Position numbers and translations under genes: made by a program. From Achromobacter ruhlandii (GTDB lineage: Bacteria > Pseudomonadota > Gammaproteobacteria > Burkholderiales > Burkholderiaceae_B): a stretch of DNA of 64,000 nucleotides. The stretch is taken from assembly GCF_902859695.1 (NCBI RefSeq), contig NZ_CADIJL010000022.1, positions 1 through 64,000 on the forward strand, read 5' to 3'. The notes under the pieces are model-generated. The model saw only the letters and a program-made list of their open reading frames with translations, was not told where the DNA came from and did not search any database. Within the stretch, counting starts at the first letter, position 1. Each line of letters starts with the position of its first letter. Positions 8,371-17,274 of this stretch are shown piece after piece.

Positions 8371-9102
8371 CTACAGTCCGCTGCCCAGGAACTGCCGCAG
8401 TTCCGGCGTGGCGGGGGCCGACAGCATGCTGGCCGGCCCCTGCTCCCAGACCTGTCCCTGGTGCATGAAGATGACCTTGTCGGCCACTTCGCGCGCGAAC
8501 GCCATCTCGTGCGTGACCAGGATCATGGTCATGCCGTCGGCGGCGAGGCTTTCCATCACCTTGAGCACTTCGCCGGTCAGTTCCGGGTCGAGCGCCGAGG
8601 TCACTTCGTCGAACAGCATCACCTTGGGCTGCATCGCCAGCGAGCGGGCGATGGCCACGCGTTGCTGCTGGCCCCCCGACAGTTGCTCGGGATAGGCGTC
8701 GGCCTTGTCGGCCAGGCCGACGTGCGCCAGCGCCTGCATCGCCTGTTCGCGCGCCTGGGCCGGCTTGACGCCCTTGACCGAGCGCGGCGCCAGCGTGATG
8801 TTCTGCAGCGCCGTCATGTGCGGGAACAGGTTGTAGCTCTGGAACACGATGCCGACGTCCTTGCGCAGCGCGCGCAGGTCCAGCCCGTCGCTGTCGTGCA
8901 GCGCGTGGCCGCAGACGCGGATGGTGCCGGCGTCGGTGGTCTCGAGCCGGTCCATGCAGCGCAGCGCGGTGCTCTTGCCCGAGCCGCTCTTGCCGATGAT
9001 GGCCGCGACCTCGCCGCGGTTGACGGAAAACGACACGCCGCGCAGCACGTGGGTGCCGCCGAAGCGCTTGTGGACCTGGTCCAGTTCAACGACGGGATGC
9101 AT
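8371..9102 (-). CDS. ABC transporter ATP-binding protein, polar amino acid family (GlnQ-like)
   Basis: A 243-residue ATPase with Walker A GKSGSGKSTALRC, Q-loop VFQSYNLFPH, signature LSGGQQQRVAIARSL and Walker B MLFDEVTSALDPEL. The last has Val where Pro is more usual, a substitution common in this subfamily. It overlaps the preceding permease gene by 17 bp, which implies translational coupling. It energises the importer encoded by the two permeases and the binding protein around it. Confidence 0.94.
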   Translation of the reverse strand: MHPVVELDQVHKRFGGTHVLRGVSFSVNRGEVAAIIGKSGSGKSTALRCMDRLETTDAGTIRVCGHALHDSDGLDLRALRKDVGIVFQSYNLFPHMTALQNITLAPRSVKGVKPAQAREQAMQALAHVGLADKADAYPEQLSGGQQQRVAIARSLAMQPKVMLFDEVTSALDPELTGEVLKVMESLAADGMTMILVTHEMAFAREVADKVIFMHQGQVWEQGPASMLSAPATPELRQFLGSGL

Positions 9103-9745
9103 TGAGTCTCCTTTCCAAGGAACGGCTCCAGCGCGACAGCGGGTAGCACATGAGGAAGTACAGGACGGCGGCGCAGCCGAAATAGACGAAGGGCTGGAAG
9201 GTCGAGTTGTTGAGGATCTTGGCGTTGTAGGCCAGCTCCGGATAGCCGATCACCAGCGAGGCGATCGAGGTGTTCTTGATGATCTGCACCAGGAAGCCGA
9301 CCGTGGGCGGGGTGGCGATGCGCAGCGCCTGCGGCAGCACCACCTTGGCCATGCGCTGCAGCCGCGACAGGCCCAGGCATTCGGCCGCTTCCCACTGGTT
9401 CTTCGGCACCGCCTGGATGCAGCCGCGCCAGATCTCGCCCAGGAAGGCGCTGGAGTAGATCGTCATGGCCAGGCCGGCCGCCGCCAGCGCCGACAGCTCG
9501 CCCAGGCCGAACAGGCTGGGGCCGAAGAAGCACAGGCCCATCAGCACCAGCAGCGGCGTGCCCTGGATCACCTGGATGTAGCCGGCGGCGGCCGCGCGCA
9601 GGGCGCGGCGCGGCGAGACGCGGGCCAGCGCCAGCAGCAGGCCGGCCAGGCCGCCACCGGCGAAGGTCCAGGCCGACAGCTTGACGGTGCCCCAGGCGCC
9701 TTCCACCAGATACCAGGCGTGTTGTTCGGGAATGAAGAAAGCCAT
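9086..9745 (-). CDS. Polar amino acid-type ABC transporter permease (first)
   Basis: A 219-residue inner-membrane permease of the His/Glu/Gln/Arg family, with about five membrane segments. The family EAA-type loop is seen around EIWRGCIQAVPKNQWEAAECLG. It lies 10 bp after the second permease and overlaps the ATPase. The two related permeases would form the heterodimeric channel of one importer. Confidence 0.92.
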   Translation of the reverse strand: MAFFIPEQHAWYLVEGAWGTVKLSAWTFAGGGLAGLLLALARVSPRRALRAAAAGYIQVIQGTPLLVLMGLCFFGPSLFGLGELSALAAAGLAMTIYSSAFLGEIWRGCIQAVPKNQWEAAECLGLSRLQRMAKVVLPQALRIATPPTVGFLVQIIKNTSIASLVIGYPELAYNAKILNNSTFQPFVYFGCAAVLYFLMCYPLSRWSRSLERRLNASRR

Positions 9746-9755
9746 GGCGCGTCCC

Positions 9756-10439
9756 CTACAGCGGCGTGCCGAGCTTGCGCCGGCGCGGGAACACGACCTG
9801 GGCCAGCAGCCAGAACCCCAGCCGCATCAGCCACGACAGCGCCAGGTACACGCCCCACAGCACGATGAAGACCTCGAAGTTGCGGTAGGTGTCCGACTGG
9901 ATGCGGTTGGCCACGCCCAGCAGTTCCTCGGCGCCCACCGCCGACATGATGCTGGAGGCCAGCATCAGCAGCACGAACTGGCTGGTCAGCGACGGATAGA
10001 CACGTTCGACCGCGGGACGCAGCACCACGTGCCAGAACACCTGCAGCCGCGACAGCGCCAGGCACTCGCCGGCCTCGAGCTGGTCCTTGGGGATGGATTC
10101 GATGCCGGCGCGCACGATCTCGCAGGTGTAGGCGCCGATGTTGATCACCAGCGCCAGCACCGCGCCCGCCATGATCGGCATGGTGAGGCCGGCGCTGGAC
10201 AGGCCGAAGATGAGGAAATAGGCCTGGATCAGCAGCGGCGTGTTGCGGATCAGTTCCACATAGCCGCCGGCGACGGCGCGCAGCCAGCCCATGCGGCTGT
10301 TGCGCGCCAGCGCGCACAGCGTGCCGAGGATGAAGCCCAGCACGGTGGCGCAGAACGACAGCTTGACCGTGACCCACGCGCCCTGCGCGAGCAGGGGCCA
10401 CTGTTCAAGCACCGAGGCGAAATCAAACGTGTAGTTCAC
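9756..10439 (-). CDS. Polar amino acid-type ABC transporter permease (second)
   Basis: A 227-residue membrane permease of the same family, with the coupling loop IVRAGIESIPKDQLEAGECL. The start codon is GTG at 10437-10439, preceded by GGGAGCGAGACG, which supports this start. It follows the UxaA-type dehydratase by 22 bp. Transporter and catabolic enzymes therefore share one operon. Confidence 0.92.
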   Translation of the reverse strand: MNYTFDFASVLEQWPLLAQGAWVTVKLSFCATVLGFILGTLCALARNSRMGWLRAVAGGYVELIRNTPLLIQAYFLIFGLSSAGLTMPIMAGAVLALVINIGAYTCEIVRAGIESIPKDQLEAGECLALSRLQVFWHVVLRPAVERVYPSLTSQFVLLMLASSIMSAVGAEELLGVANRIQSDTYRNFEVFIVLWGVYLALSWLMRLGFWLLAQVVFPRRRKLGTPL

Positions 10440-10461
10440 CGTCTCGCTCCCTGGGGCCGGT

Positions 10462-11694
10462 TCAGGCCGCGCGGCTCAAGGGCAGGCAGGACGGGCCGAT
10501 CGGCTCGAATGCCTTGTAGGTGAGGATGAATTCGCGGTGGCCCAGGTCCTCGGACTTGCTGGGCGCGCCGTTGGCGACCGCGCGGACCTGGGCGTGGATC
10601 TCCTCGGCCACCTCCTGCAGCGAGCCGCGGCCCTCCAGGATGCGGCCGGCGTCCACGTCCATGTCTTCGCCCAGGGCGCGATAGGTGTCGGGGTTGGCGC
10701 AGACCTTGATGACCGGGGAGACGGCCGAGCCCACCACCGAGCCGCGTCCGGTGGTGAACAGGATCACGTGCGAGCCGCAGGCGATCAGTTCGACGATCTC
10801 GGCGTTGTCGCTGATGTTGGGAAAGCCGAAGCGCGGCTCGCCGTCGGGCACCACGTCCAGCAGGTACAGGCCGCCGAAGGGCGGCACATCGCCCGGCTTG
10901 ATGATGCCGTCGATGGGCGAGGCGCCGCTCTTGGCGTAGGCGCCGAGCGATTTTTCCTCGATGGTCGAGAGGCCGCCGTCGGCGTTGCCGGGCGCGAAGC
11001 TGCCGTGGCCCATGATGCTGTAGTAGCGCGCCGCCTTGTTGACGCAGGCCACGATCTCCTCGCCCAGCTCGGGCGTGGCGGCGCGGCGCCGCATGTGGAA
11101 TTCGCAGCCGACCAGTTCGCCCGTCTCCTCGAAGATACAGGTGGCGTCCTGCGCGATCAGCATGTCGAAGGCGCGGCCCACCGCCGGGTTGGCGGTGATG
11201 CCGCTGGTGCCGTCCGAGCCGCCGCAGATGGTGCCGATCACCAGTTCGTCGATGCCCATGGGCACGCGCGCCTGTTGCGCCAGTTGCGCGACAGCGCCGC
11301 GCACCCAGGCGCGGCCTTCCGCCACGGTGCTGCGGGTGCCGCCGCGCTGCTGGATGGTCAGCGTCTGCACCGGACGGCCGGAGTCGGCGATGGCCGCTTC
11401 CAGCTTGCGCTTGTTCATGCTTTCACAGCCCAGCGACACCAGCAGCGCGGCGCCGACGTTGGGGTGGGTGGCGATGGCCGTCATCATGCGTTCGGCATAG
11501 GCGTTGGGGTAGCAGCCGGGAAAACCCACCAGGTGTACCTGCACGTCGCCGGCCAGGTCGCGGAAATCCAGCGCGATCTCGCGTGCCACGTGATGGGCGC
11601 ATTCGACCAGGTAGGCGACGACGACCACGTTGCGGATGCCTTTGCGGCCGTCGGCGCGCGGATAGCCCTGCAAGGGCTGGGACAGATCGGTCAT
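10462..11694 (-). CDS. UxaA family hydro-lyase, large (catalytic) subunit
   Basis: A 410-residue member of the altronate/galactarate dehydratase family. Landmarks include GYPRADGRKGIRNVVVV at the N-terminus, GCESMNKRKLE, and the glycine-rich run GTICGGSDGTSGITANPAVG. Relatives act as altronate, galactarate or (as SuyB) sulfolactate lyases, binding a divalent metal. The SAF-type N-terminal domain is encoded by the separate small gene upstream, as in two-subunit members. A second, unrelated dehydratase (the mandelate racemase type) lies in the same operon, so two dehydrations or two substrates are implied. Confidence 0.9.
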   Translation of the reverse strand: MTDLSQPLQGYPRADGRKGIRNVVVVAYLVECAHHVAREIALDFRDLAGDVQVHLVGFPGCYPNAYAERMMTAIATHPNVGAALLVSLGCESMNKRKLEAAIADSGRPVQTLTIQQRGGTRSTVAEGRAWVRGAVAQLAQQARVPMGIDELVIGTICGGSDGTSGITANPAVGRAFDMLIAQDATCIFEETGELVGCEFHMRRRAATPELGEEIVACVNKAARYYSIMGHGSFAPGNADGGLSTIEEKSLGAYAKSGASPIDGIIKPGDVPPFGGLYLLDVVPDGEPRFGFPNISDNAEIVELIACGSHVILFTTGRGSVVGSAVSPVIKVCANPDTYRALGEDMDVDAGRILEGRGSLQEVAEEIHAQVRAVANGAPSKSEDLGHREFILTYKAFEPIGPSCLPLSRAA

Positions 11695-11704
11695 GGCGGA
11701 AACC

Positions 11705-12031
11705 TCAGTGCCGGTCGGTGAAGGCGCGGCCTTCTTCCAACGTGTAGGTGGGGGTGTAGTCGCTGTCGAGGTTGTGGGTGTGGATGTGGTCCCCGGCCGC
11801 GACGGCGGTGGTCAGGCTGCCGATGATGGCGCCGTACTTCAGGATCTTTTCGCCGGCCGGCATGGCGTGGCGCGCCAGCTTGTGGCCCAGGCCCAGCGGC
11901 GCGGCGATGACGGCGCTGCCGTCTTCGAGCTGCACGCGGGTCCCGGCGGGCAGGGCGCGACGCACGATCAGGCAGTTGTCTTCGGGGGAGATCAGCAGGA
12001 GCTGAGGGTCCAGGGTGGCTTGTCTCGTCAT
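11705..12031 (-). CDS. UxaA family hydro-lyase, small (SAF domain) subunit
   Basis: A 108-residue SAF-domain protein matching the N-terminal domain of altronate dehydratase: NCLIVRRALPAGTRV, LGHKLARHAMPAGEKILKYG and IIGSLTTAVAAGDHIHTHNL. The HTHN at its end is the usual metal/substrate site. I take the ATG at 12031 (MTRQATLDPQ), since the longer frame has an unlikely N-terminus. It is the first gene of the seven-gene leftward operon and is 10 bp from the catalytic subunit. Confidence 0.88.
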   Translation of the reverse strand: MTRQATLDPQLLLISPEDNCLIVRRALPAGTRVQLEDGSAVIAAPLGLGHKLARHAMPAGEKILKYGAIIGSLTTAVAAGDHIHTHNLDSDYTPTYTLEEGRAFTDRH

Positions 12032-12057
12032 GATTTTTATGTGTTGATGTTTTGCAT

Positions 12058-13050
<993 letters not shown>

Positions 13051-13087
13051 GCCGCCGCCCCGCTTTTTTCCCTTTCAAGGATTCCGC

Positions 13088-13942
13088 ATGAAACTCGTAC
13101 GCTACGGCCAGCCCGGCCAGGAAAAACCCGGCCTGATCGACGCCCAGGGCGCGCTGCGCGACCTGTCGGGCGTGGTGGCCGACATCGACACCGCCGCCAT
13201 CGCCCCGGCCGAACTGGCCCGGCTGGCCAAGCTCGACCCCGCCAGCCTGCCGCGCGTGGACGGCGCGGTGCGCTACGGCTGCCCGGTCAACGGCGTCGGC
13301 AAGATCGTCTGCGTCGGCCTGAACTACGCCGACCACGCCGCCGAGTCCGGCCTGCCGGTGCCGGCCGAGCCGGTCCTGTTCCTCAAGCCCAGCTCGTCGC
13401 TGAGCGGCCCGAACGACCCGGTGATCATCCCGCGCGGCTCGGTCAAGACCGACTGGGAAGTGGAGCTGGGCGTGGTCATTGGCAAGAAGGCCTCGTACGT
13501 GGAAGAAAGCGAGGCCATGGACTACGTGGCCGGCTACACCGTGGTCAACGACGTGTCCGAGCGTGAATACCAGATCGAGCGCGGCGGCCAGTGGGACAAG
13601 GGCAAGGGCTGCGACACCTTCGCGCCGGTCGGCCCGTGGCTGGTGACGCGCGACGAGGTCGCCGATCCGCAGAACCTGGACATGTGGCTGGAAGTGAACG
13701 GCCATCGCTTCCAGAACGGCAGCACCCGCACCATGGTGTTCGGCGTGAAGACGCTGGTCAGCTACATCAGCCGCTTCATGTCGCTGATGCCGGGCGATAT
13801 CATCAGCACCGGCACGCCGCCGGGCGTGGGCCTGGGCCAGAAGCCGCCGGTGTACCTGAAGGCGGGCGACGAGATGCGCCTGGGCATCGCCGGCCTGGGC
13901 GAGCAGCGGCAGGCCCTGCGGGCCTGGAGCCGGGCCGAATAA
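13088..13942 (+). CDS. Fumarylacetoacetate hydrolase family protein, probable 2,4-diketo-3-deoxy acid hydrolase
   Basis: A 284-residue FAH-fold enzyme. Metal ligands are seen as E124 and E126 (DWEVELGVV) and D155 (VVNDVSERE); GLNYADHAAE and STGTPPGVGLGQ are family signatures. Enzymes of this subgroup cleave 2,4-diketo-3-deoxy-L-fuconate or related diketo acids, giving pyruvate and a hydroxy acid. Placement right after the SDR and across from two sugar-acid dehydratases supports that role. Other FAH activities cannot be excluded from sequence. Confidence 0.87.
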   Translation: MKLVRYGQPGQEKPGLIDAQGALRDLSGVVADIDTAAIAPAELARLAKLDPASLPRVDGAVRYGCPVNGVGKIVCVGLNYADHAAESGLPVPAEPVLFLKPSSSLSGPNDPVIIPRGSVKTDWEVELGVVIGKKASYVEESEAMDYVAGYTVVNDVSEREYQIERGGQWDKGKGCDTFAPVGPWLVTRDEVADPQNLDMWLEVNGHRFQNGSTRTMVFGVKTLVSYISRFMSLMPGDIISTGTPPGVGLGQKPPVYLKAGDEMRLGIAGLGEQRQALRAWSRAE

Positions 13943-13970
13943 AATCGGGTTTCACTCCAACGCCGACGCC

Positions 13971-14819
13971 ATGACCGCTTCCAAGATTTCCCCCGCCGAT
14001 TTCACGCCGACCGAGGCCGACGCCGCCGACGCGCCGGGCGCGCAACGCTACGCCGCGCCCGCCCTGGAAAAGGGGCTGGACATCCTGGAGGCGCTGGCCG
14101 CCAGCCCGGCCGGCTACACGCTGGCCGAGCTGGCGCAGAAGATTGGCCGCAGCGTCAGCGAGATCTTCCGCATGGCGGTGACGCTGCAGCGGCGCGGCTT
14201 CGTGCAGGTCGACGACAACGACCGCTACACGCTGACGCTGAAGATGTTCGAGCTGGCGCACCGTCAGCAGCCGCTGAAATCGCTGGTGAGCGTGGCGCTG
14301 CCGCTGCTGCGCGAACTGGCCAACCGCGCGCGCCAGTCGTGCCACCTGGCGGTCTACCAGGCCGGCCGGGTGGTGGTGATCGCGCAGGTCGACAGTCCCG
14401 AGCGCTGGTCGTTCGGCCTGAAGGTGGGCGTGATGATGGGCCTGACCGACACGTCCTCGGGCCACGTGTTGCTGGCATTCCGCGACGAGGTCGAGCGCAC
14501 CCGCATGCTGGCCGCCCACATCAAGGTGGAAGGCGAGCTGGAGTCCGACCCGGGCGAACTGTTCCCGATCCTGGCGGACGTGCGCAAGAACGGCTGCGCC
14601 TGCATGGCCAGCCGCCAGATCCGCGGCATCACCAACGTCGCCTATCCGGTGATGGGTGTGGGCAACCAGGTCATCGCCGCCATCAACGTGCCCCACATCG
14701 AGCGCATCGACCGCAAGGAATCGCCCAGCATCGCCCAGGTGCAGGAGATCGTCGCCAACGTCGCCCAGCGGCTGTCGACGCTGATGGGGTATAGCGGTTA
14801 TCTGCCGGAGCAGGCGTAG
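13971..14819 (+). CDS. IclR family transcriptional regulator
   Basis: A 282-residue regulator. The N-terminal winged helix begins ALEKGLDILEALAASPAGYTL, with the recognition region AQKIGRSVSEIFRMAVTLQRRGFV. The IclR effector domain follows, with GLTDTSSGHVLLA and RQIRGITNVAYPVMG. It sits 28 bp after the hydrolase, so it is probably co-transcribed and likely controls the divergent sugar-acid operons. Its 3' end overlaps the convergent HD-Pnk gene by 22 bp, leaving no room for a terminator between them. Confidence 0.9.
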   Translation: MTASKISPADFTPTEADAADAPGAQRYAAPALEKGLDILEALAASPAGYTLAELAQKIGRSVSEIFRMAVTLQRRGFVQVDDNDRYTLTLKMFELAHRQQPLKSLVSVALPLLRELANRARQSCHLAVYQAGRVVVIAQVDSPERWSFGLKVGVMMGLTDTSSGHVLLAFRDEVERTRMLAAHIKVEGELESDPGELFPILADVRKNGCACMASRQIRGITNVAYPVMGVGNQVIAAINVPHIERIDRKESPSIAQVQEIVANVAQRLSTLMGYSGYLPEQA

Positions 14820-16006
14820 GGGCCGGCTTCCGCCCCGTAGGCGCCGCCAGGCATGGCAGGCTGCCGCGCCTTCACCGCGTACACCACCCGATGCGCTTCC
14901 GTCGGCAGCGGCAGGTCCCAGCGGTGCAGCATGCCCAGCAGGGTCTTGTTGGGCAGCGACGTGTCGCGCCGGGCATTGCGCCGCAGCAGCTCGGCGCGCG
15001 GCTGCTCCAGGTACACCAGCTCGACCTCGGCGTGGTAGGCGTACAGCAGGTCCAGCGTCTTCTTGCGCATCAGCTGGCTGAGGTTGGTGGCGTTCCAGAC
15101 GAACGGCCGCCGCTGGCGCAGCAATGCCTTGGCCCGGTCGATCGCCAGGTGCGCCACCTTGCCCTCGTTCTTGCCGTGCGCCAGGCCGAGCGCCTCGCGC
15201 GCGTCGTCGAACGACACCACCGGCAGGTCGGGGTGGTGCGCCGCCACCCAGCTGTTCTTGCCGCTGGCCGGCAGGCCCGACATGACGATGACGCGCGAGC
15301 CGGGCTCCTGGAACAGGGCGTAGTCCGGATGCACGTCGGCGCCGCGAAAGTAGCTGACGGCGGTGTGCGCGTCGGCGAAGCGCCGCGGCTGGCCATAGCA
15401 GTCCTCCTCGCGCGCGGCCTCGCGGAACAGCGCGATGTTGTCCAGCACCTGCTGCTGGTCGCGGCAGATGCGGCCGCGCATGTCGGCCTCGGCCAGCATC
15501 GCCAGCAGCGGAATGCTCAGTTGCCACGACAGCTCGCGCACGATGAATTCCACCGATTTGCCGCGACGGGAACCGGACAGCGCGAAGAACGGCACCTGGT
15601 GCACGGCGATCAGGCGGCAGATGGCCTCGCGCACGGCGAAGGGCACGCCGGCGTCCCACAGCGCGATGCGCGCGTCGATCGCGCCCCGGGTGGAATGGCC
15701 GGGTTGCGAAATCGCGCCGCTGGCCGGGTCGATCACCGTGGTGGCGTGCTTGGCGATGTCGTGCAGCAGCGCCGCCAGGAACACGATTTCCTGGTCGGCG
15801 CGGCTGGCGGCCTGGTAATCGGGCAGCGCCAGCAGGGCCTCGACCACCATGCGGGTGTGGGTCCAGACATCGCCCTCGCCGTGGTAGCGCGGGTCCTGCG
15901 GCGTGGTCTTGGCCAGCTCCAGCGCCGGAAAGGCCGCCAGACAGGCGGCGAAGTCCGGCGCCTGGCCGGCGGCGGGCGCCAGGGCCCGCAATTGTTCGAA
16001 GTTCAT
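14798..16006 (-). CDS. HD-Pnk: HD-domain 2',3'-phosphoesterase fused to 5'-OH polynucleotide kinase
   Basis: A 402-residue two-domain nucleic-acid end-healing enzyme. Residues about 30-200 form an HD phosphohydrolase domain (H50 in WTHT, the HD pair H82-D83 in LLHDIAKH, later AVHQ and AEADMRGR). Residues about 238-380 form a T4-Pnkp-type kinase. Its parts are the P-loop GLPASGKNSW (244-253, with Asn where Ser/Thr is usual after Lys), SFDDAR (266-270, the Asp/Arg catalytic pair), WNATNLS, and the lid LLRRNARRDTSLP. This order matches Runella slithyformis HD-Pnk, known to remove 2',3'-cyclic phosphates and phosphorylate 5'-OH ends. The ATG overlaps the ligase stop (ATGA), so the two are made together. 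Confidence 0.9.
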   Translation of the reverse strand: MNFEQLRALAPAAGQAPDFAACLAAFPALELAKTTPQDPRYHGEGDVWTHTRMVVEALLALPDYQAASRADQEIVFLAALLHDIAKHATTVIDPASGAISQPGHSTRGAIDARIALWDAGVPFAVREAICRLIAVHQVPFFALSGSRRGKSVEFIVRELSWQLSIPLLAMLAEADMRGRICRDQQQVLDNIALFREAAREEDCYGQPRRFADAHTAVSYFRGADVHPDYALFQEPGSRVIVMSGLPASGKNSWVAAHHPDLPVVSFDDAREALGLAHGKNEGKVAHLAIDRAKALLRQRRPFVWNATNLSQLMRKKTLDLLYAYHAEVELVYLEQPRAELLRRNARRDTSLPNKTLLGMLHRWDLPLPTEAHRVVYAVKARQPAMPGGAYGAEAGPYACSGR

Positions 16007-16872
16007 GATGCCTCCTTGTCGCCGCGCAGCGTGTCCCAATCGACCCGCGGACGCGGGGCGTACAGGTCGACGCCGGGCGCGAGCTGGTTGGGGACGTAGG
16101 GCTGCTCGGAATGGTGCTTGTCGGCGGCCAGGATGGCCTGGACGAAGTCGGCGCGCACCCATTTGTAGCGGCCCAGCGTCCTGCCGTCGGCCTCCACCTT
16201 GATGTACAGGCCTTCCGACAGGTCCGACTTGTCGCATTGCCGCCAGGCCAGCGCCAGGTCCAGGCCCTCGCGCCGCACGGTGGCCTCGAACGCGTCGCGC
16301 CACCGCGCCGTCTTGGCCAGCGAGGGCCGCAGCAGGGCCTTCAGGTCGGCCAGGCGCGCGGGCGCCAGGCCGTCGTACAGGACAGGCACCGACAGCACCG
16401 GGCCGCCGGCCAGCAGTTCGCGCCGCGCCTCGGTGGACAGGAAGGCGCCGGTGCGGCGGTCGAGCACGTCGAACTCGAAGAAGTGGTGCGGCAGCGCGTC
16501 GTAGAACACCGAGTGCTTTTTCGATAGCGTTTCGCCGTACATCACGTAGCGGTCTTCCAGCCGTTGCAGCAGCCAGCCGGCGTGGGCCTGGGCCCAGGCC
16601 TTGATGAAGTTGAATTGGCGTTCGCGTCCGCCGCCCACCAGGTAGTGGCCGCGCGATTGCAGCAGCAGGTCGCCCGCGGGGCTGAAACTGATGCCGGTGT
16701 TGGCGCCATCGAGTTTCTCTTCCACCACCAGGCGCAGGCCGCGCAGGTCGCGGTAAGGCACGTGGTCGTGGCCGTGGTCGCCCTCCTGCAGCCGCGAGCC
16801 TTCCAGGTGCGGGGTGCGGGGATAGCGGAACAGTTCAAGGGATTGCGCGCAGGCGCGGAAATCCGGCGTCAT
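16003..16872 (-). CDS. ATP-dependent RNA ligase
   Basis: A 289-residue covalent nucleotidyltransferase of the RNA ligase family. Motif I EEKLDGANTG gives the AMP-accepting lysine K53. Motif III-like residues lie in YVMYGETLSKKHSVFYDALP, and FFEFDVLD follows. Motif IV is EGLYIKVE (220-227) and motif V RYKWVR (235-240). No OB-fold DNA-ligase domain follows, and the length fits small RNA ligases. It is the first gene of a two-gene operon with HD-Pnk: the ligase seals the 3'-OH and 5'-phosphate ends that HD-Pnk creates. The start follows GGAGAAGACCC. The RNA substrate is unknown. Confidence 0.9.
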   Translation of the reverse strand: MTPDFRACAQSLELFRYPRTPHLEGSRLQEGDHGHDHVPYRDLRGLRLVVEEKLDGANTGISFSPAGDLLLQSRGHYLVGGGRERQFNFIKAWAQAHAGWLLQRLEDRYVMYGETLSKKHSVFYDALPHHFFEFDVLDRRTGAFLSTEARRELLAGGPVLSVPVLYDGLAPARLADLKALLRPSLAKTARWRDAFEATVRREGLDLALAWRQCDKSDLSEGLYIKVEADGRTLGRYKWVRADFVQAILAADKHHSEQPYVPNQLAPGVDLYAPRPRVDWDTLRGDKEAS

Positions 16873-17121
16873 GGGTCTTCTCCAGGAAAAGTGGGGAAGC
16901 CGACGACGCGGTCTTGCGGGGACGGGAAGCGAGGGGGGATGTGTTGCGCGTTCCGGAACCGCGCCTGCCGCGGGTCGCGCTCAAGACCGGGAAGGTCGAG
17001 CCGCGTGAATGGACAGGCTGACCGCGATTACCGGAAGGTAGTCGTCGGCGTTTAGGCGAATTGACGAATGGCAGACACGTTGGCACCCGGAAGAAAAGGG
17101 GTTGTTGAAAAGCAAGGGCGC

Positions 17122-17151
17122 ATCCTAAGGCAACGATGATGAGGCTGTCAA
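17122..17151 (-). promoter_or_regulatory. Candidate sigma-70 promoter for the RNA-repair operon
   Basis: Reading leftward, TTGACA (17146-17151) is followed after 18 bp by TAGGAT (17122-17127). The -35 is perfect and the -10 matches 4 of 6. It lies in the 402-bp gene-free stretch (16873-17274) before the ligase and would give a leader of about 240 nt. Nothing else coding is convincing in that stretch. Confidence 0.5.
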
Positions 17152-17250
17152 CGCCGCGTCCGCCGGTTGTTGTCCGGCGGACACGCGGGGTTGCGTCCGG
17201 CACGGGGGGCGCGCCGGGCGGTATCGCGGTATCACGGCGCTATCACATTC

Positions 17251-17268
17251 AAATCACGATAGTGATTT
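17251..17268. repeat. AT-rich 18-bp palindrome upstream of the RNA-repair operon
   Basis: AAATCAC (17251-17257), spacer GATA, GTGATTT (17262-17268) form a perfect palindrome; the arms extend as TTC/GAA with one extra T on the right. Further ATCAC half-sites lie at 17231 and 17243. It sits 7 bp beyond the stop of the hydrolase gene at 17275 and about 100 bp upstream of the candidate promoter. It could be an operator or a weak hairpin; no T-run follows. Confidence 0.4.
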
Positions 17269-17274
17269 TGAAAT

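Noticed and set aside
16835-17203. Leftward 122-codon frame in the leader of the RNA ligase gene
   Set aside because: It overlaps the ligase start, has no ribosome binding site, and its composition (runs of Arg, Pro, Ser) looks non-coding.
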